Shown piece by piece: positions 1 through 9,058 of a stretch of 64,000 nucleotides of DNA. Below the pieces are notes generated by a model. The model did no database searches and was not told where the DNA came from. It saw only the letters and a program-made list of their open reading frames with translations. Each line of letters starts with the position of its first letter. The stretch's first letter is position 1. The position numbers and the translations under genes were made by a program. The stretch comes from Hyphomicrobiales bacterium. Its GTDB lineage: Bacteria > Pseudomonadota > Alphaproteobacteria > Rhizobiales > Rhizobiaceae. Location of the stretch: positions 1 to 64,000 of the forward strand of contig QEVK01000007.1 of NCBI GenBank assembly GCA_003577315.1. The letters run 5' to 3'.

Positions 1-1005
1 GTCGGGCTACGCCCTCCCGGCGTTCCCCAAATGCGCCGCCAAGTGGACTACTTTTGCGCCGCCCAATGGCCGACTTTTACTCCGCCGTTGACAATCATCG
101 ATCCCTTCACCGCCGCGACCGGGATCAGGGTCACTCCCGAACCCGGCGTTTCGGCCGTCACGTTGAGCAAGCTGCTGCAGCAGCGTGACGCCCCGGTCCT
201 GGACGCCGTGTGGATGGACGGCGGCGTCTCCGAACAGGCGGCGGCGCAGGGCGTCATCGCCGCCATCGTTCCCGAAAGGGTGCCGGGCATCGCCGGCATG
301 GTGGACGAAGGTGTCTATCGCGACGGCGACGGCGACATCTTCGCCGTCAGCACCGGCTTCTACTCGCTCGGCATCGCCTACAACGCCAACGAGGTCGGAA
401 CGCCGCCGGCATCCTGGAACGACCTCTGGAACGACGAGCTTGCCGGCGCCGTCACCTTCCCCAGCCCGTCCAACGCAATGGGCGTGCCGTTCCTGGCCGA
501 GATCGCCAAGCTGAAGCAGACGACGCTGAGCGAGATCGAACCTGCCCTCGAAGACATCAAGAAGTTGCAGGTTGCCGCTTATTTCGACACTGCCGGGGCG
601 GGGACGAACCTGTTTCAGAGCGGCGAGGTGATTGCCGGAGCCCATTATGCCAGCTCGGCCTTCGCCATGCGCGACCAGGGCCTGCCGATCACCTTCGTCG
701 TTCCCCGGGAAGGCGCGATCGGCGGCGACATCCGCCTGCATCTGACCGCCAACACGCCCCGCATGGAAGCAGCCGAGAAGTTCGTCGACTTCGCGATCGG
801 CAAGGAGCCCGCAAAGTGCATGGCCGAGCGCATCTATGTCGGCCCGGCCACCAGGGACGTCGAGCTCAGCGACGACGCCCGGCAGCGCATGCCCTGGGGG
901 CCGGAGGGAAGCGTGGCAAGCCTTTCGTTGCCGGACTGGAACGACATCAACGCCAACCGTTCGAGCGTGATCGAGGCCTTCAACCGCGCCATAGCGGCCC
1001 GATAG
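1..1005 (+). CDS. Periplasmic binding protein of an ABC importer, N-terminus abnormal or cut by the window edge
   Basis: The frame is open from the first base; the first ATG is at 31 and would give 324 residues. The body resembles family 1 (PotD/iron-type) solute-binding proteins: a PFTAATGIRV segment near the start, an LGIAYNANEV stretch and a WNDLWNDELAG stretch typical of this fold. Family members normally begin with a signal peptide followed by a short strand and the PF(E/T)xxTGI motif. Here the roughly 25 residues before that motif (QVDYFCAAQWPTF) look neither like a signal peptide nor like the family. The gene is therefore either cut by the window edge or already broken at its 5' end. 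No permease or intact ATPase gene follows it, which favours a remnant. Confidence 0.6.
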   Translation, partial: VGLRPPGVPQMRRQVDYFCAAQWPTFTPPLTIIDPFTAATGIRVTPEPGVSAVTLSKLLQQRDAPVLDAVWMDGGVSEQAAAQGVIAAIVPERVPGIAGMVDEGVYRDGDGDIFAVSTGFYSLGIAYNANEVGTPPASWNDLWNDELAGAVTFPSPSNAMGVPFLAEIAKLKQTTLSEIEPALEDIKKLQVAAYFDTAGAGTNLFQSGEVIAGAHYASSAFAMRDQGLPITFVVPREGAIGGDIRLHLTANTPRMEAAEKFVDFAIGKEPAKCMAERIYVGPATRDVELSDDARQRMPWGPEGSVASLSLPDWNDINANRSSVIEAFNRAIAAR

Positions 1006-1030
1006 TCCGCCAGTCAGCCGTCAAGTCCAT

Positions 1031-1059
1031 GCGGGGTGGCCGGAACGCGGCCGCCCCGC
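1031..1059. terminator. GC-rich hairpin after the binding-protein gene
   Basis: A 12-bp stem (GCGGGGTGGCCG, 1031-1042, pairing with 1048-1059 through one G-T pair) closes a 5-base loop 26 bases after the stop codon. No T-tract follows, so it may be an imperfect terminator. Confidence 0.45.
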
Positions 1060-1100
1060 CCACAACGCAATCAGGACGTTCAAGGTAACGGTGCCGCAGC

Positions 1101-1205
1101 ACTTTGCAGCCCGCCGGACTCCGGCTCGCCGAACAGCATGAGCTGCGCTTTCATCGCCAGGGAGCGAACGATGGCGACGCGCTGCTGCTGCCCGTTGCGG
1201 CGCCA
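1101..1205 (-). pseudogene. Fragment of an ABC transporter ATPase
   Basis: Read on the minus strand, this piece encodes NGQQQRVAIVRSLAMKAQLM followed by LFGEPESGG. It matches the signature-to-Walker B stretch of polar amino-acid ABC ATPases ([18 protein letters not shown]...[10 protein letters not shown]), but the Walker B aspartate has become glycine and the rest of the protein is missing. No intact frame of gene size surrounds it. It is a relic of an ATPase gene in reverse orientation to its neighbours. Confidence 0.55.
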
Positions 1206-1374
1206 ACCTGCACGCGGTCGCCAGGCCGCTGCTCGATGCGAGCGGACTTCCGGTCGGCGAGCCGGCGGATCGTCATGCCGGGAGTGGCCGACGCGAACCG
1301 CATGTGGGTTTCCGAGCATGGCGAGGATCCTGTCCGAGCCAGCCGGTTGCCATTGCGGGCGGGAACATGCACTG

Positions 1375-1629
1375 ATAACGACCGAACGCTACACGCATGC
1401 GGAGGTCGCACAACTGCTTTCCGAACAACCGGACGAGCCTGTCTCTCATGTCGACGAGGCGCTTCGCGACGTGACGGGTGACGACTTCGACAGGCCGATG
1501 ACCCGCCTCCGCCACGAGACGCAAGCCTGCCATAGCGTCACTCACCAGGAGACCGTCTCGCGGTTGCTGGGGCGGCCGCAACAGACGCTGCGCGACTACA
1601 TCGCGGCCAATCGCCAACGGTTCCGGTGA
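1375..1629 (+). pseudogene. C-terminal remnant of an NmrA-like NAD(P)-binding oxidoreductase
   Basis: The last 84 codons of an open frame encode YTHAEVAQLLSEQ, PVSHVDEALRD and LLGRPQQTLRDYIAANRQRF. This is the kind of C-terminal region seen in NmrA/atypical SDR proteins (quinone-oxidoreductase-like), where a THAEVAxxLSxxxGRPV motif precedes a helix ending in a DY(I/V) segment. The N-terminal Rossmann domain with GATG is absent; upstream codons in this frame make no recognisable protein. It ends in TGA. Together with the ATPase scrap just before it, it shows that 1006-1728 is decayed DNA. Confidence 0.45.
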
Positions 1630-1728
1630 TCCGGCTGCGTTCGGCTTCGGCGGAACCTCCCCGACCTCGTGGCGGGACGCAGCTTCGGCCGCGCATCTGA
1701 GATTTCTAGAAACGGATTGAGCCAGCCC

Positions 1729-3531
1729 ATGTCCATGATTGTCGACCGCCGCGAACTGGATTTCGTCCTTTTCGAGTTCCTCGGCGTGGAGCGCCTGCTG
1801 GGGCACCCCCGCTTCCAGGCCTACGACCGCGCCGCAATCCAGCAGATGCTGGATGTCGGCCAGAAGATCGCGGAGCAGAAGTTCCTGCCGATCGCGGCGG
1901 AAGTCGACGCCAACGAGCCAGTCATCGTCGACGGAAGGATCAAGGTGCCTGCGGGCGTCGGGGCGGCCTTGTCGGATTACGCGCAAGCCGGCTTCTTCGC
2001 CCTGCCTTTCGCGGAAGACATCGGCGGGCTACAGGCTCCGTGGTTCCTGCACACGGTCATTACCGGCATGTTCAGCTGCGCCAACACGGCGGTGAGCAAC
2101 TACGCCTTTCTCACCGTTGCGGCGGCCAATCTCCTCAACGCCTTCGGCTCCGATGCGCTGCGGCAGACATTTCTCCGGCCGATGCTCGAGGGACGCTGGT
2201 TCGGAACCATGTGCCTGTCGGAGCCGCAGGCCGGCTCCTCGCTGGGGGACATCACCACGACCGCGACGGAGGGCGCGGACGGGCTGTACCGCATCAGGGG
2301 CAGCAAGATGTGGATATCGGGCGGCGACCAGGAAATCTCCGAGAACATCGTGCACATGGTGCTGGCCAAGATCCCCGGCGGACCGGCGGGCACGAAGGGC
2401 ATCTCGCTGTTCCTCGTCCCCAAGCGCCGGGTCAACCCCGACGGCACGGCCGGCGCATCGAACAACATCGCCCTGGCTGGCCTCAATCACAAGATGGGCC
2501 AGCGCGGCACCACAAACTGCCTGCTGAACTTCGGCGAGGAAGGCGAGTGCCTCGGGTTCCTGATCGGCGAGCGGCATCGCGGGATCGAATACATGTTCCA
2601 CATGATGAACGAAGCCCGCATCGGCGTCGGCCACGCCTCGACGATGGCGGCGCTGGGCGGCTTCCTCCATTCCGCCGAATACGCACGGACGCGGACCCAA
2701 GGCCGGCGACCCGACCAGAAGAATCAGGCGAGCCCGCAGGTGCCGATCGTCGAGCACGCCGACATCAGGCGCATGCTGCTGGCCCAGAAGGCGGCCACGG
2801 AGGGCGCGCAGGCGCTGTGCCTCTATTGCGCGACGCTCGTAGACGAGCTTGCGACGCTGGAGAACGGGGAGGGGAAGGAGTGGAAGAGGAGCCTGCTCGG
2901 CCTCCTGACCCCCGTCGTGAAGTCGTGGCCTTCGGAGCATTGCCTCGAGGCGAACAAATGGGCCATCCAGATTCTCGGCGGCTACGGCTATACGCGCGAT
3001 TTCCCGCTCGAGCGCTTCTATCGCGACAACCGGCTCAATCACATCCACGAAGGCACGTTCGGCATCCAGGGCATGGACCTGCTCGGACGCAAGGTCGCCG
3101 GCGACCGCGGCGAGACGCTCGAGCGCTTCGCCGGGACGATGCGCGAAACGGTAGCGGCAGCGCTTGCCGTCGAACGCCTGGAGCCGGATGCGCGCCAACT
3201 CGGCGATTGCCTGGACGCGCTTACGCAGACCACGCGGGCACTTCTGGCGTGCGAGGATCCGCTCCTTCGCCTCGCCAATGCGACCATCTACCTGGACGCT
3301 TTCGGCCACATCGTCGTCGGCTGGATATGGTTGCAGCAGGCGCTGGCAGCCGCCGACGCGCTCGCGAGAAACGACCTTTCGGACGCGGACCGGAGCTTCT
3401 ACGAAGGCAAGATTGTGACCGCCCGGTATTTCAGCCGGTATGAGCTGCCGCACTCCATCACGCGGCTGGCGCTGTGCCAGTCACTCGAAACCACCTGCCT
3501 CGACGCGCCGGTCGAGATCTTCGGCGCATAG
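1729..3531 (+). CDS. Acyl-CoA dehydrogenase, long (about 600 aa) type
   Basis: A predicted FAD enzyme that desaturates an acyl-CoA thioester. The 600-residue length and an extra C-terminal helical region place it with the large acyl-CoA dehydrogenases (DmdC-like group). Visible family motifs are MCLSEPQAGSSLGD and MWISGGDQE in the middle domain, QILGGYGYTRDFPLERFYRD, and HEGTFGIQGMDLLGRK, whose glutamate is the usual catalytic base position. I chose the ATG at 1729 because family members start close to the RELDFVLFEFLGV segment; an in-frame ATG at 1669 would add 20 unrelated residues. It stands alone before a 544-bp gap, so its link to the downstream CoA-ligase operon is only positional. Confidence 0.85.
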   Translation: MSMIVDRRELDFVLFEFLGVERLLGHPRFQAYDRAAIQQMLDVGQKIAEQKFLPIAAEVDANEPVIVDGRIKVPAGVGAALSDYAQAGFFALPFAEDIGGLQAPWFLHTVITGMFSCANTAVSNYAFLTVAAANLLNAFGSDALRQTFLRPMLEGRWFGTMCLSEPQAGSSLGDITTTATEGADGLYRIRGSKMWISGGDQEISENIVHMVLAKIPGGPAGTKGISLFLVPKRRVNPDGTAGASNNIALAGLNHKMGQRGTTNCLLNFGEEGECLGFLIGERHRGIEYMFHMMNEARIGVGHASTMAALGGFLHSAEYARTRTQGRRPDQKNQASPQVPIVEHADIRRMLLAQKAATEGAQALCLYCATLVDELATLENGEGKEWKRSLLGLLTPVVKSWPSEHCLEANKWAIQILGGYGYTRDFPLERFYRDNRLNHIHEGTFGIQGMDLLGRKVAGDRGETLERFAGTMRETVAAALAVERLEPDARQLGDCLDALTQTTRALLACEDPLLRLANATIYLDAFGHIVVGWIWLQQALAAADALARNDLSDADRSFYEGKIVTARYFSRYELPHSITRLALCQSLETTCLDAPVEIFGA

Positions 3532-4012
3532 GAAGGAACCGACACAACAGGCTGCATCCCGCGAGCAGCATCGATATGTGCCGCAGGAACCGGCCGGTCT
3601 CGCGGATGCCTGCAATCTGCGATCACGGGTGATTGATACTCGCCCGCTTCGTCTTCGCGTTCATGCGCGACGAAGCTTTCCATGCCGGCACACCCGCGCA
3701 ACAGCAGCGACGGCTGACCGCTGAAGCCCGCAGCATAGTCGGAGCTTCGAGCCGCACTCCCAAAGGACCGACCGCCACCATCGGGGCCGGCGGTCACCGC
3801 ACCGCGGCAACAGGCCGGAGACATACAGCACGCGCGACCGGCCCATTGCCGAGAACACCCCCTGAGCGGCGGGCGCCGTCCAGGCAGGGGTATTCTGCAT
3901 CGCTCGACGAAACCCTCGGCATCCATCGGCTCGACGAAATCCGGCCCGCTCCGCCCCCGGCCAGTACCTCCTCAGTTTCCCTGCCCCGGGAGGCGGCAGA
4001 CTCACTTTCTCC
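3532..4012. other. Long intergenic stretch with no gene found
   Basis: I see no coding region, repeat or RNA gene here. The open frames on both strands have composition unlike the surrounding genes and match no family I know. The last 60 bases before 4076 carry the promoter and operator described separately. Confidence 0.5.
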
Positions 4013-4043
4013 TTGACAAGCATGGCCGCCCCGTCATGAATAA
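4013..4043 (+). promoter_or_regulatory. Predicted promoter of the 4076-12239 operon
   Basis: A perfect -35 hexamer TTGACA lies at 4013-4018. An A/T-rich -10 region (TGAATA, 4037-4042) follows 18 bases later and overlaps the palindrome at 4038-4052. Confidence 0.5.
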
Positions 4044-4052
4044 CCGTTATTC
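4038..4052. promoter_or_regulatory. Palindromic operator GAATAAC-C-GTTATTC
   Basis: A 7-bp inverted repeat with a single central base sits on the predicted -10 region, 24 bp before the start of the carrier gene. A repressor bound here would block transcription. The TetR gene in the same operon (5698-6339) is the natural candidate; that link is inference. Confidence 0.55.
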
Positions 4053-4075
4053 GGGATCAATGGGAGGAGAAACCG

Positions 4076-5224
4076 ATGAGCGTCGCCGGGGATGGAATCG
4101 TTGAGGGGTCCGCGCGAATATTCGTGCCTGCGCTGATGTTTCAGGCGGTCGCGATCGGTGGCACCTATGCCACCGGACGGGAAATAATCGAGTTCGGCGC
4201 CGTGTTTGGCGCCTTGGGGTGGGGAGCCGGCGTGGCGATGGCCGTGGTCGGCGCCGTGTTGTCGTATCTCGTCTACGAGACCGCCCGGCGATACCGGCTC
4301 TTCGACTACAGCGCGATGACGCGCCACCTGATAGGCCGCTTCTCCTGGCTCTTCGACGTCATCTACATCCCGTTCGCGATCGCGATCTTCGCGGTGCTGT
4401 CCTCGGCCACGGGCAACATCCTGCGGGACACGCTGGGCCTCGATTACTGGGTCGGCGTCACCGCGATCGTCGTGGTGAGCGCCGTCGTCACCCTCCAGGG
4501 CACGGACGTGATCGAGAAATTCAACGGTATCGGGACGGTACTGCTGATGGCTGGATACGTCGTCTTCTCGATCCTGGTCATCGCCACGCATTGGGACAAC
4601 CTCGTGCGCGTCTTCAGCGCGATGGACCACTCGCTCAGGCCCGATGCGGGGATCGGCGACGCGCTCCTCGTCGGCGCGATCTATGTGGGGCTGGGGTTTG
4701 TCGTATACCCGTCCACGCTGATGACCGTCCGGCACCTGCAATCGCGACGCGATGCGGCGGCCGCGGGAATCCTGACCGGCAGCCTCTTCGTCGTTCCGTG
4801 GTTCCTCACCTTTTTCGCCCTCATGGGCTTCTACCCGTCGCCCGTCGTGTTCGATGCGCCCGTGCCGTGGCTGGTCATGCTCCAGGAGCATCCCGGCTTC
4901 ATCGTCCTGATCTACGGCGTCCTCGTCGGCTGGACCCTGGTCGCAACGGCCGTCGGGATCCTCCAGTCGATCATCATCCGCGTCGACCAGACCCTGATCG
5001 AGACCGGCAGGCCGACCCTCACATTCGCTCAGAAGAGCGCGATCACGCTCGTCTCCCTGCTGGTCGGCGCGTTGCTCGCGCAGATCGGCATCATCCATCT
5101 CATCGCCATCGGCTACCTCATCGGCGCGATCGCGCTGCTCGTCGTCTTCGGCCTGCCGCTCGTCGTCAGGAGCGGGAAGTTCCTGCTTCCCGGCGCGCGC
5201 GAGACGGGCGAGATCGCGCCATGA
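4076..5224 (+). CDS. YkvI-like integral membrane carrier
   Basis: A 382-residue, very hydrophobic protein with about ten membrane segments. The N-terminal FQAVAIGGTYATGREIIEFG resembles the GGGxATGQEI(I/V)xF segment of the YkvI family (APC-like carriers of unknown substrate). A good ribosome site (GGGAGGAG) precedes the ATG. Its stop overlaps the next start (ATGA), so it is the first gene of an operon with a thioesterase, TetR regulator, CoA ligase and carboxylase. The context suggests it imports the organic acid or amino acid that the CoA ligase activates. The substrate cannot be read from the sequence. Confidence 0.75.
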   Translation: MSVAGDGIVEGSARIFVPALMFQAVAIGGTYATGREIIEFGAVFGALGWGAGVAMAVVGAVLSYLVYETARRYRLFDYSAMTRHLIGRFSWLFDVIYIPFAIAIFAVLSSATGNILRDTLGLDYWVGVTAIVVVSAVVTLQGTDVIEKFNGIGTVLLMAGYVVFSILVIATHWDNLVRVFSAMDHSLRPDAGIGDALLVGAIYVGLGFVVYPSTLMTVRHLQSRRDAAAAGILTGSLFVVPWFLTFFALMGFYPSPVVFDAPVPWLVMLQEHPGFIVLIYGVLVGWTLVATAVGILQSIIIRVDQTLIETGRPTLTFAQKSAITLVSLLVGALLAQIGIIHLIAIGYLIGAIALLVVFGLPLVVRSGKFLLPGARETGEIAP

Positions 5225-5673
5225 CGCAGCAGCAGTGGGAAACGCTGACCCCGTTGCGGTTCCGCGACTTCGACTATCTCGGGCACATGACCGCGACATC
5301 GTATCTGGCCCTTCTGGAGGAGGCCCGGGTCGACTGGCTCGGCCAGGCCACCGGCGGCGAGTTGCCCGAATATGTCGTGGCGACCCAGCAGCTGGAGTTC
5401 CATCGCGAGATTCTGCCCGCCGACGGACCGATCCGTATTACTATTGCCGCACGGCTCCTGTCGCCGCGCAGGGTCTGTGTCTCGGAAAGGATTTTCGGCA
5501 GCCGCGGGCATCTTCACGCAACCTCGCGCGCTGAGCTCGTGGCCTGGGATCGGGCACGCCGCCGCGCGAGGGCCTTCACCGAAGCCGAGCAACTGCTTTT
5601 CGAGGTTTCCGACGCCGCCGAAGCGGCGTCGGAGGGCCAGGCGACGACACATGGAACGGCAGGCGGGAGCTGA
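5221..5673 (+). CDS. Hot-dog fold acyl-CoA thioesterase (YbgC/4-hydroxybenzoyl-CoA thioesterase type)
   Basis: This 150-residue protein has the N-terminal pattern RFRDFDYLGHMTATSYLALLEEAR, equivalent to the D-x-(D/N)-x-x-GH(V/M)xxxxY signature of single-domain hot-dog thioesterases acting on acyl-CoA. The expected second strand-helix part (VVATQQLEFHREILPADGPI) follows. It would release the acid from a CoA ester, perhaps to relieve CoA sequestration in this pathway. It starts within the stop codon of the carrier gene (ATGA), so the two are probably translationally coupled. Confidence 0.8.
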   Translation: MTQQQWETLTPLRFRDFDYLGHMTATSYLALLEEARVDWLGQATGGELPEYVVATQQLEFHREILPADGPIRITIAARLLSPRRVCVSERIFGSRGHLHATSRAELVAWDRARRRARAFTEAEQLLFEVSDAAEAASEGQATTHGTAGGS

Positions 5674-5697
5674 CACTCGATCCATGAGGAGCAAGCG

Positions 5698-6339
5698 ATG
5701 AACGTTTCCACCCGGTCCGACAACGAAACGCGCGACACCATCCTGCGCACGGCTGCGGCCCTGTTCTTCGAGCGCGGCTACGCCGGAACCAAGGTGATGG
5801 ATATCGCCAGGGCGGTCGGCATCACGCCGGCCACGCTGTACTGGCATTTTTCCTCCAAGGAGGACGTGCTGTTCGAGTATCTCCAGGGTGCGATCGAGAC
5901 CTTCAACGAGCGCGTCGAGGCGGCCATCGCCGGCATCGAATGTCCGGTGGACCGGCTGCGGGCCCTGGCCGTGGCGCACACGGCGCTCCAGCTGGAGTTT
6001 CGCGACCAGGCCCAGGCCGTGCATTCGCTCACCTACGCTTCCGCCGAGCTGCTCGCGGCCCTGTCGCCGGAGCGGGCGAAGCTGATCAACGGACTGATCC
6101 GCACCCATGTCGACCGGACGAAGGCGATCATCGGGGACGGCCTCGCGAGCGGGCTGTTCGACACCGGGGATGCCAACGCGCTGACGTTCGCGGTCCTCAA
6201 CATCTGCGAGTATTCCGCCCTGTGGTTCCGGCCCGAAGGCCCCTCGTCGATCGAGGCGGTGGCGGCCGCCAATGGCGAGTTCGCGGTGCGCATGGCGACC
6301 GGCGCGAAGGGACAGGCGGCAAGGGGAGGGCGAAGGTGA
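5698..6339 (+). CDS. TetR-family transcriptional regulator
   Basis: A 213-residue protein. The N-terminal helix-turn-helix is clear (ILRTAAALFFERGYAGTKV, then ITPATLYWHFSSKEDVLFEY); the ligand domain is the usual variable helical part. It lies inside the operon it probably controls, between the thioesterase and the CoA ligase, whose GTG start overlaps its stop. A likely binding site is the GAATAAC inverted repeat on the operon promoter at 4038-4052. The inducer is probably an acyl-CoA or the imported substrate, as for many TetR regulators next to CoA ligases; that is inference. Confidence 0.85.
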   Translation: MNVSTRSDNETRDTILRTAAALFFERGYAGTKVMDIARAVGITPATLYWHFSSKEDVLFEYLQGAIETFNERVEAAIAGIECPVDRLRALAVAHTALQLEFRDQAQAVHSLTYASAELLAALSPERAKLINGLIRTHVDRTKAIIGDGLASGLFDTGDANALTFAVLNICEYSALWFRPEGPSSIEAVAAANGEFAVRMATGAKGQAARGGRR

Positions 6340-7889
6340 CGGATTTTTCTCCGGCGCCCGGAACGTTCCGCGGCCCGCTGCACGACCTTGCGCTGGCCGA
6401 ATCCACGTCGCCGGACCGCAGGCTGCTTGCCTGGCGCGACGGGGAGCTGAGCGTCGCCCGGTTCGCCGCGGCGGTACGCTCGGTCGCGCTCGAGCTCCGC
6501 GACCACGGCGTCGTCGCGGGCAGCCGGGTCGCCGTCATGGCGGCCAACTCGCACCGGCTGCTCGTCGCCACCTATGCGATCTGGACCCTCGGAGCCGTCG
6601 AGGTCTCCGTGAACAGCGAGCTGAAGGGCCCGCTCCTGAAGCATGTGCTCGACGACAGCGACCCGGCCCTGCTGCTCGCGGACGACCTGTTCATCCCCGT
6701 CGTCCGGTCGGTGCGGCCGGATCTCGAAACGCTTCGCCTCGACGACCTGCGCCACGACCGCGGCACGTCCGAAACGTTCCGGCTGGCCGGCGACGACGCC
6801 CTCGCATCGCTGCTCTACACGTCCGGGACGACCGGGCCGTCCAAGGGCGTCATGATCCCGCACGGCTACTATTCCTATTTCGCGTCGGTCCTCGGCACCG
6901 CCCTGAACCTCGGCGAAAGCGACACCTGCTACTTCACCCTGCCCTTCTTCCACGTCGACGCCCACATCGCGCTGCCGGCCTGCCTGCGCTGGGGATCGTC
7001 GCTCGCCTTCGCGAGCCGCTTCAGCGTGAGTTCCTTCTGGGAGGACGTCACGCATTTCGATGCGAGCTGGTTCGGCGCCGTCGGCTCCATGCTTTCCGCC
7101 CTCGTCTCGCGGGGAAGGCCGCCGCAGCGGGTTCTCGACCGTCTGCGCCTGATCGTCGCCGCGCCCGTGCCGCAGGAGGCGTTCGCGAATTTCGAGGACG
7201 CATGGGGCGTGCCCATCTTGCAGATGTACGGCCAGACCGAGGCCAACGGACCCCTCTATTCCACCCTGGCGCGGCGCCGCCGCGGCGCGGCCGGATGGCC
7301 CTGTGCCGGCTTCGACGTGAAAGTCGTCGACGATTCGGGTGTCCCCGCGCCGCGCGGGCAGGCCGGGGAGCTGCTGATCCGTCCCTCCTCGGCCAACGCG
7401 CTCGCTCAAGGCTACTGGCGGCGCGCCGACGCCACCGCCGCCGCCTTCGCCGACGGATGGTACCGCACCGGCGATCTCGTTCGCCAGGACGAGGACGGTT
7501 TCGTCTGGTATGTCGGCCGCAAGAAGGACAGCCTTCGACGCCGCGGCGAGAATATCTCGGCCTTCGAGCTGGAGAGCGTGCTGTCCGCCGCCCCGGGGGT
7601 CCGCACCGCCGCGGCCCTGGCGGTGCGCGACGAGCTGGGCGGCGAGGACGACATCAAGGCGGTCCTGGCCGTCGCCCCGGAGTTCGATCTCACCGTCTTC
7701 GGCGACTATTGCCGATCCTCGCTCCCCCGGTTCGCGGTTCCGCGGTTCGTCGAGATCGTGGACGAAAGCCGGATCGTCCGCGGCCCCGGCACCGGGGCGA
7801 TCCAGAAGCATCTCCTCCCGCAGGGAGTTACCGGGGCGACGATCGACCTCGAGGTCACGCTCGCCATTCGTCAGAAAGGGAATCAATGA
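6336..7889 (+). CDS. Acyl-CoA synthetase (AMP-forming CoA ligase)
   Basis: A 517-residue adenylate-forming enzyme that activates a carboxylic acid with ATP and CoA. Family motifs in order: LLYTSGTTGPSKGVMIPHG (phosphate loop), MYGQTEANGP, WYRTGDLVRQDEDG, the KKDSLRRRGENISAFELE hinge, and a C-terminal GTGAIQKHLL holding the catalytic lysine. I chose the GTG at 6336: it overlaps the TetR stop (GTGA), has AGGGGAGGG just before it, and places the N-terminus as in the family. The reading frame stays open upstream, but that part is antisense-like noise over the TetR gene. The acid it uses is unknown; the group resembles CaiC/benzoate-type ligases. Confidence 0.88.
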   Translation: MTDFSPAPGTFRGPLHDLALAESTSPDRRLLAWRDGELSVARFAAAVRSVALELRDHGVVAGSRVAVMAANSHRLLVATYAIWTLGAVEVSVNSELKGPLLKHVLDDSDPALLLADDLFIPVVRSVRPDLETLRLDDLRHDRGTSETFRLAGDDALASLLYTSGTTGPSKGVMIPHGYYSYFASVLGTALNLGESDTCYFTLPFFHVDAHIALPACLRWGSSLAFASRFSVSSFWEDVTHFDASWFGAVGSMLSALVSRGRPPQRVLDRLRLIVAAPVPQEAFANFEDAWGVPILQMYGQTEANGPLYSTLARRRRGAAGWPCAGFDVKVVDDSGVPAPRGQAGELLIRPSSANALAQGYWRRADATAAAFADGWYRTGDLVRQDEDGFVWYVGRKKDSLRRRGENISAFELESVLSAAPGVRTAAALAVRDELGGEDDIKAVLAVAPEFDLTVFGDYCRSSLPRFAVPRFVEIVDESRIVRGPGTGAIQKHLLPQGVTGATIDLEVTLAIRQKGNQ

Positions 7890-9058
7890 AGGTTGTAGTC
7901 GTTGGCGGCGCAGGGCGCGTCGGGCGCCGCGTCGTGTCGGAACTCGTGCCGCACGAAGGTGTATCGGCAGTCGTGGCGGACCGGGTGCGGCCCGACGATG
8001 CGGGCCAGCCCTTCGTCGGGATCGACCTTGGCGACCCCGCCTCCATCCGCTCGTCGATCGAGGACGCCGACGTGGTCATAAACACGTCGGGCCCGTTCGA
8101 CCGCTGGGGCGCCGTCGTCCTGGACGCGGCGATCGCGGTGGGCACGCACTATATCGACGTCTGCGACGATCCCGAGCCGACGCTCGAGATGCTCGAGCGC
8201 GATCGGGCGGCGAAGCAAGCCGGGGTGCGCGCGGTGATCGGCCTCGGCGTCAGCCCGGGCGTGACCAACTATCTCGCCATGGTGGCCGCAAGCAACCTCG
8301 ACACGGTCGACCTGCTGGCGACCTTCTGGGGCGATCCGGCCGAGGGTGTCGGCCGCGAGGAGGCCGCGGCCCGCGCCGAGGCGCTGGCCACGGCGTTCGA
8401 GACAGGCCGCGCCGCCTACACCCACCTCATCGCCCAGACCTCCTCGGAGGTCCCCGTGTGGCGCGGCCACGCCGCGATCCGCGAGCGCGCCTGGCGCAGG
8501 GCCTACCGGGTCTCGACCTCGCGCGGGCAGACCGGCATCTACCGGGTCATCGGCCATCCCGAGCCGGTGACGCTTCCGCGCACCGTCGCGACGCGCGACT
8601 GCCTCAACATCGGCACCGTCGATGCCGGCACCGACCGGCTGATGCTGCCGATCCTCGACCGCGTCGTCGCCAACGAGATCGACCCGGAACAGGCGCTTGC
8701 CGAGATCGCCCGCGAGCTGCGCGAGAACCCGGAAGGCATCGTGACGGAACGGCGCGGCGATCCGTTGCCGCGCAAGATCGGCGCCGCCGCCGTGGGCACT
8801 CGCGACGGCCGCCGCGACGGCGTCGTCGTGTTCCCGGGCGGGCCCGTCGACGGCTCGATGAGCCTGGAGACCGCGCGTCCCGCCGTGGTCGGCGCGCTGC
8901 ACATCGGCGAGGTGCCGCCCGGTGTCCATTCCCCCGAAGACGCCTTCGATGCGGGCGCCTACATGGCCCACTACGCCCGCCTCTACTGGGGCGACGGCAC
9001 GGCCCCCTACATCGTCGACCGCGCGGGAGCGTCGGCCGTCGTGGAGGTGGAATCGTGA
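7886..9058 (+). CDS. Saccharopine dehydrogenase-like NAD(P)-binding oxidoreductase
   Basis: A 390-residue protein opening with a dinucleotide-binding fold (MKVVVVGGAGRVGRRVV). It then has VVINTSGPFDRWGAVVLDAA, GTHYIDVCDDPE and VIGLGVSPGVTNYLA, the pattern of saccharopine dehydrogenase/homospermidine-synthase-like enzymes, which form or split secondary amines. It overlaps the CoA ligase by ATGA and the carboxylase subunit by GTGA, so it belongs to the same pathway. A reductase of this fold next to a biotin carboxylase is not a combination I recognise from a known route. The reaction is unassigned. Confidence 0.75.
   Translation: MKVVVVGGAGRVGRRVVSELVPHEGVSAVVADRVRPDDAGQPFVGIDLGDPASIRSSIEDADVVINTSGPFDRWGAVVLDAAIAVGTHYIDVCDDPEPTLEMLERDRAAKQAGVRAVIGLGVSPGVTNYLAMVAASNLDTVDLLATFWGDPAEGVGREEAAARAEALATAFETGRAAYTHLIAQTSSEVPVWRGHAAIRERAWRRAYRVSTSRGQTGIYRVIGHPEPVTLPRTVATRDCLNIGTVDAGTDRLMLPILDRVVANEIDPEQALAEIARELRENPEGIVTERRGDPLPRKIGAAAVGTRDGRRDGVVVFPGGPVDGSMSLETARPAVVGALHIGEVPPGVHSPEDAFDAGAYMAHYARLYWGDGTAPYIVDRAGASAVVEVES

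Noticed and set aside
3532-4012. Possible small genes in the gap (frames at 3633-4016 and 3661-4023)
   Set aside because: No ribosome site, no recognisable domain, and composition unlike the neighbours.
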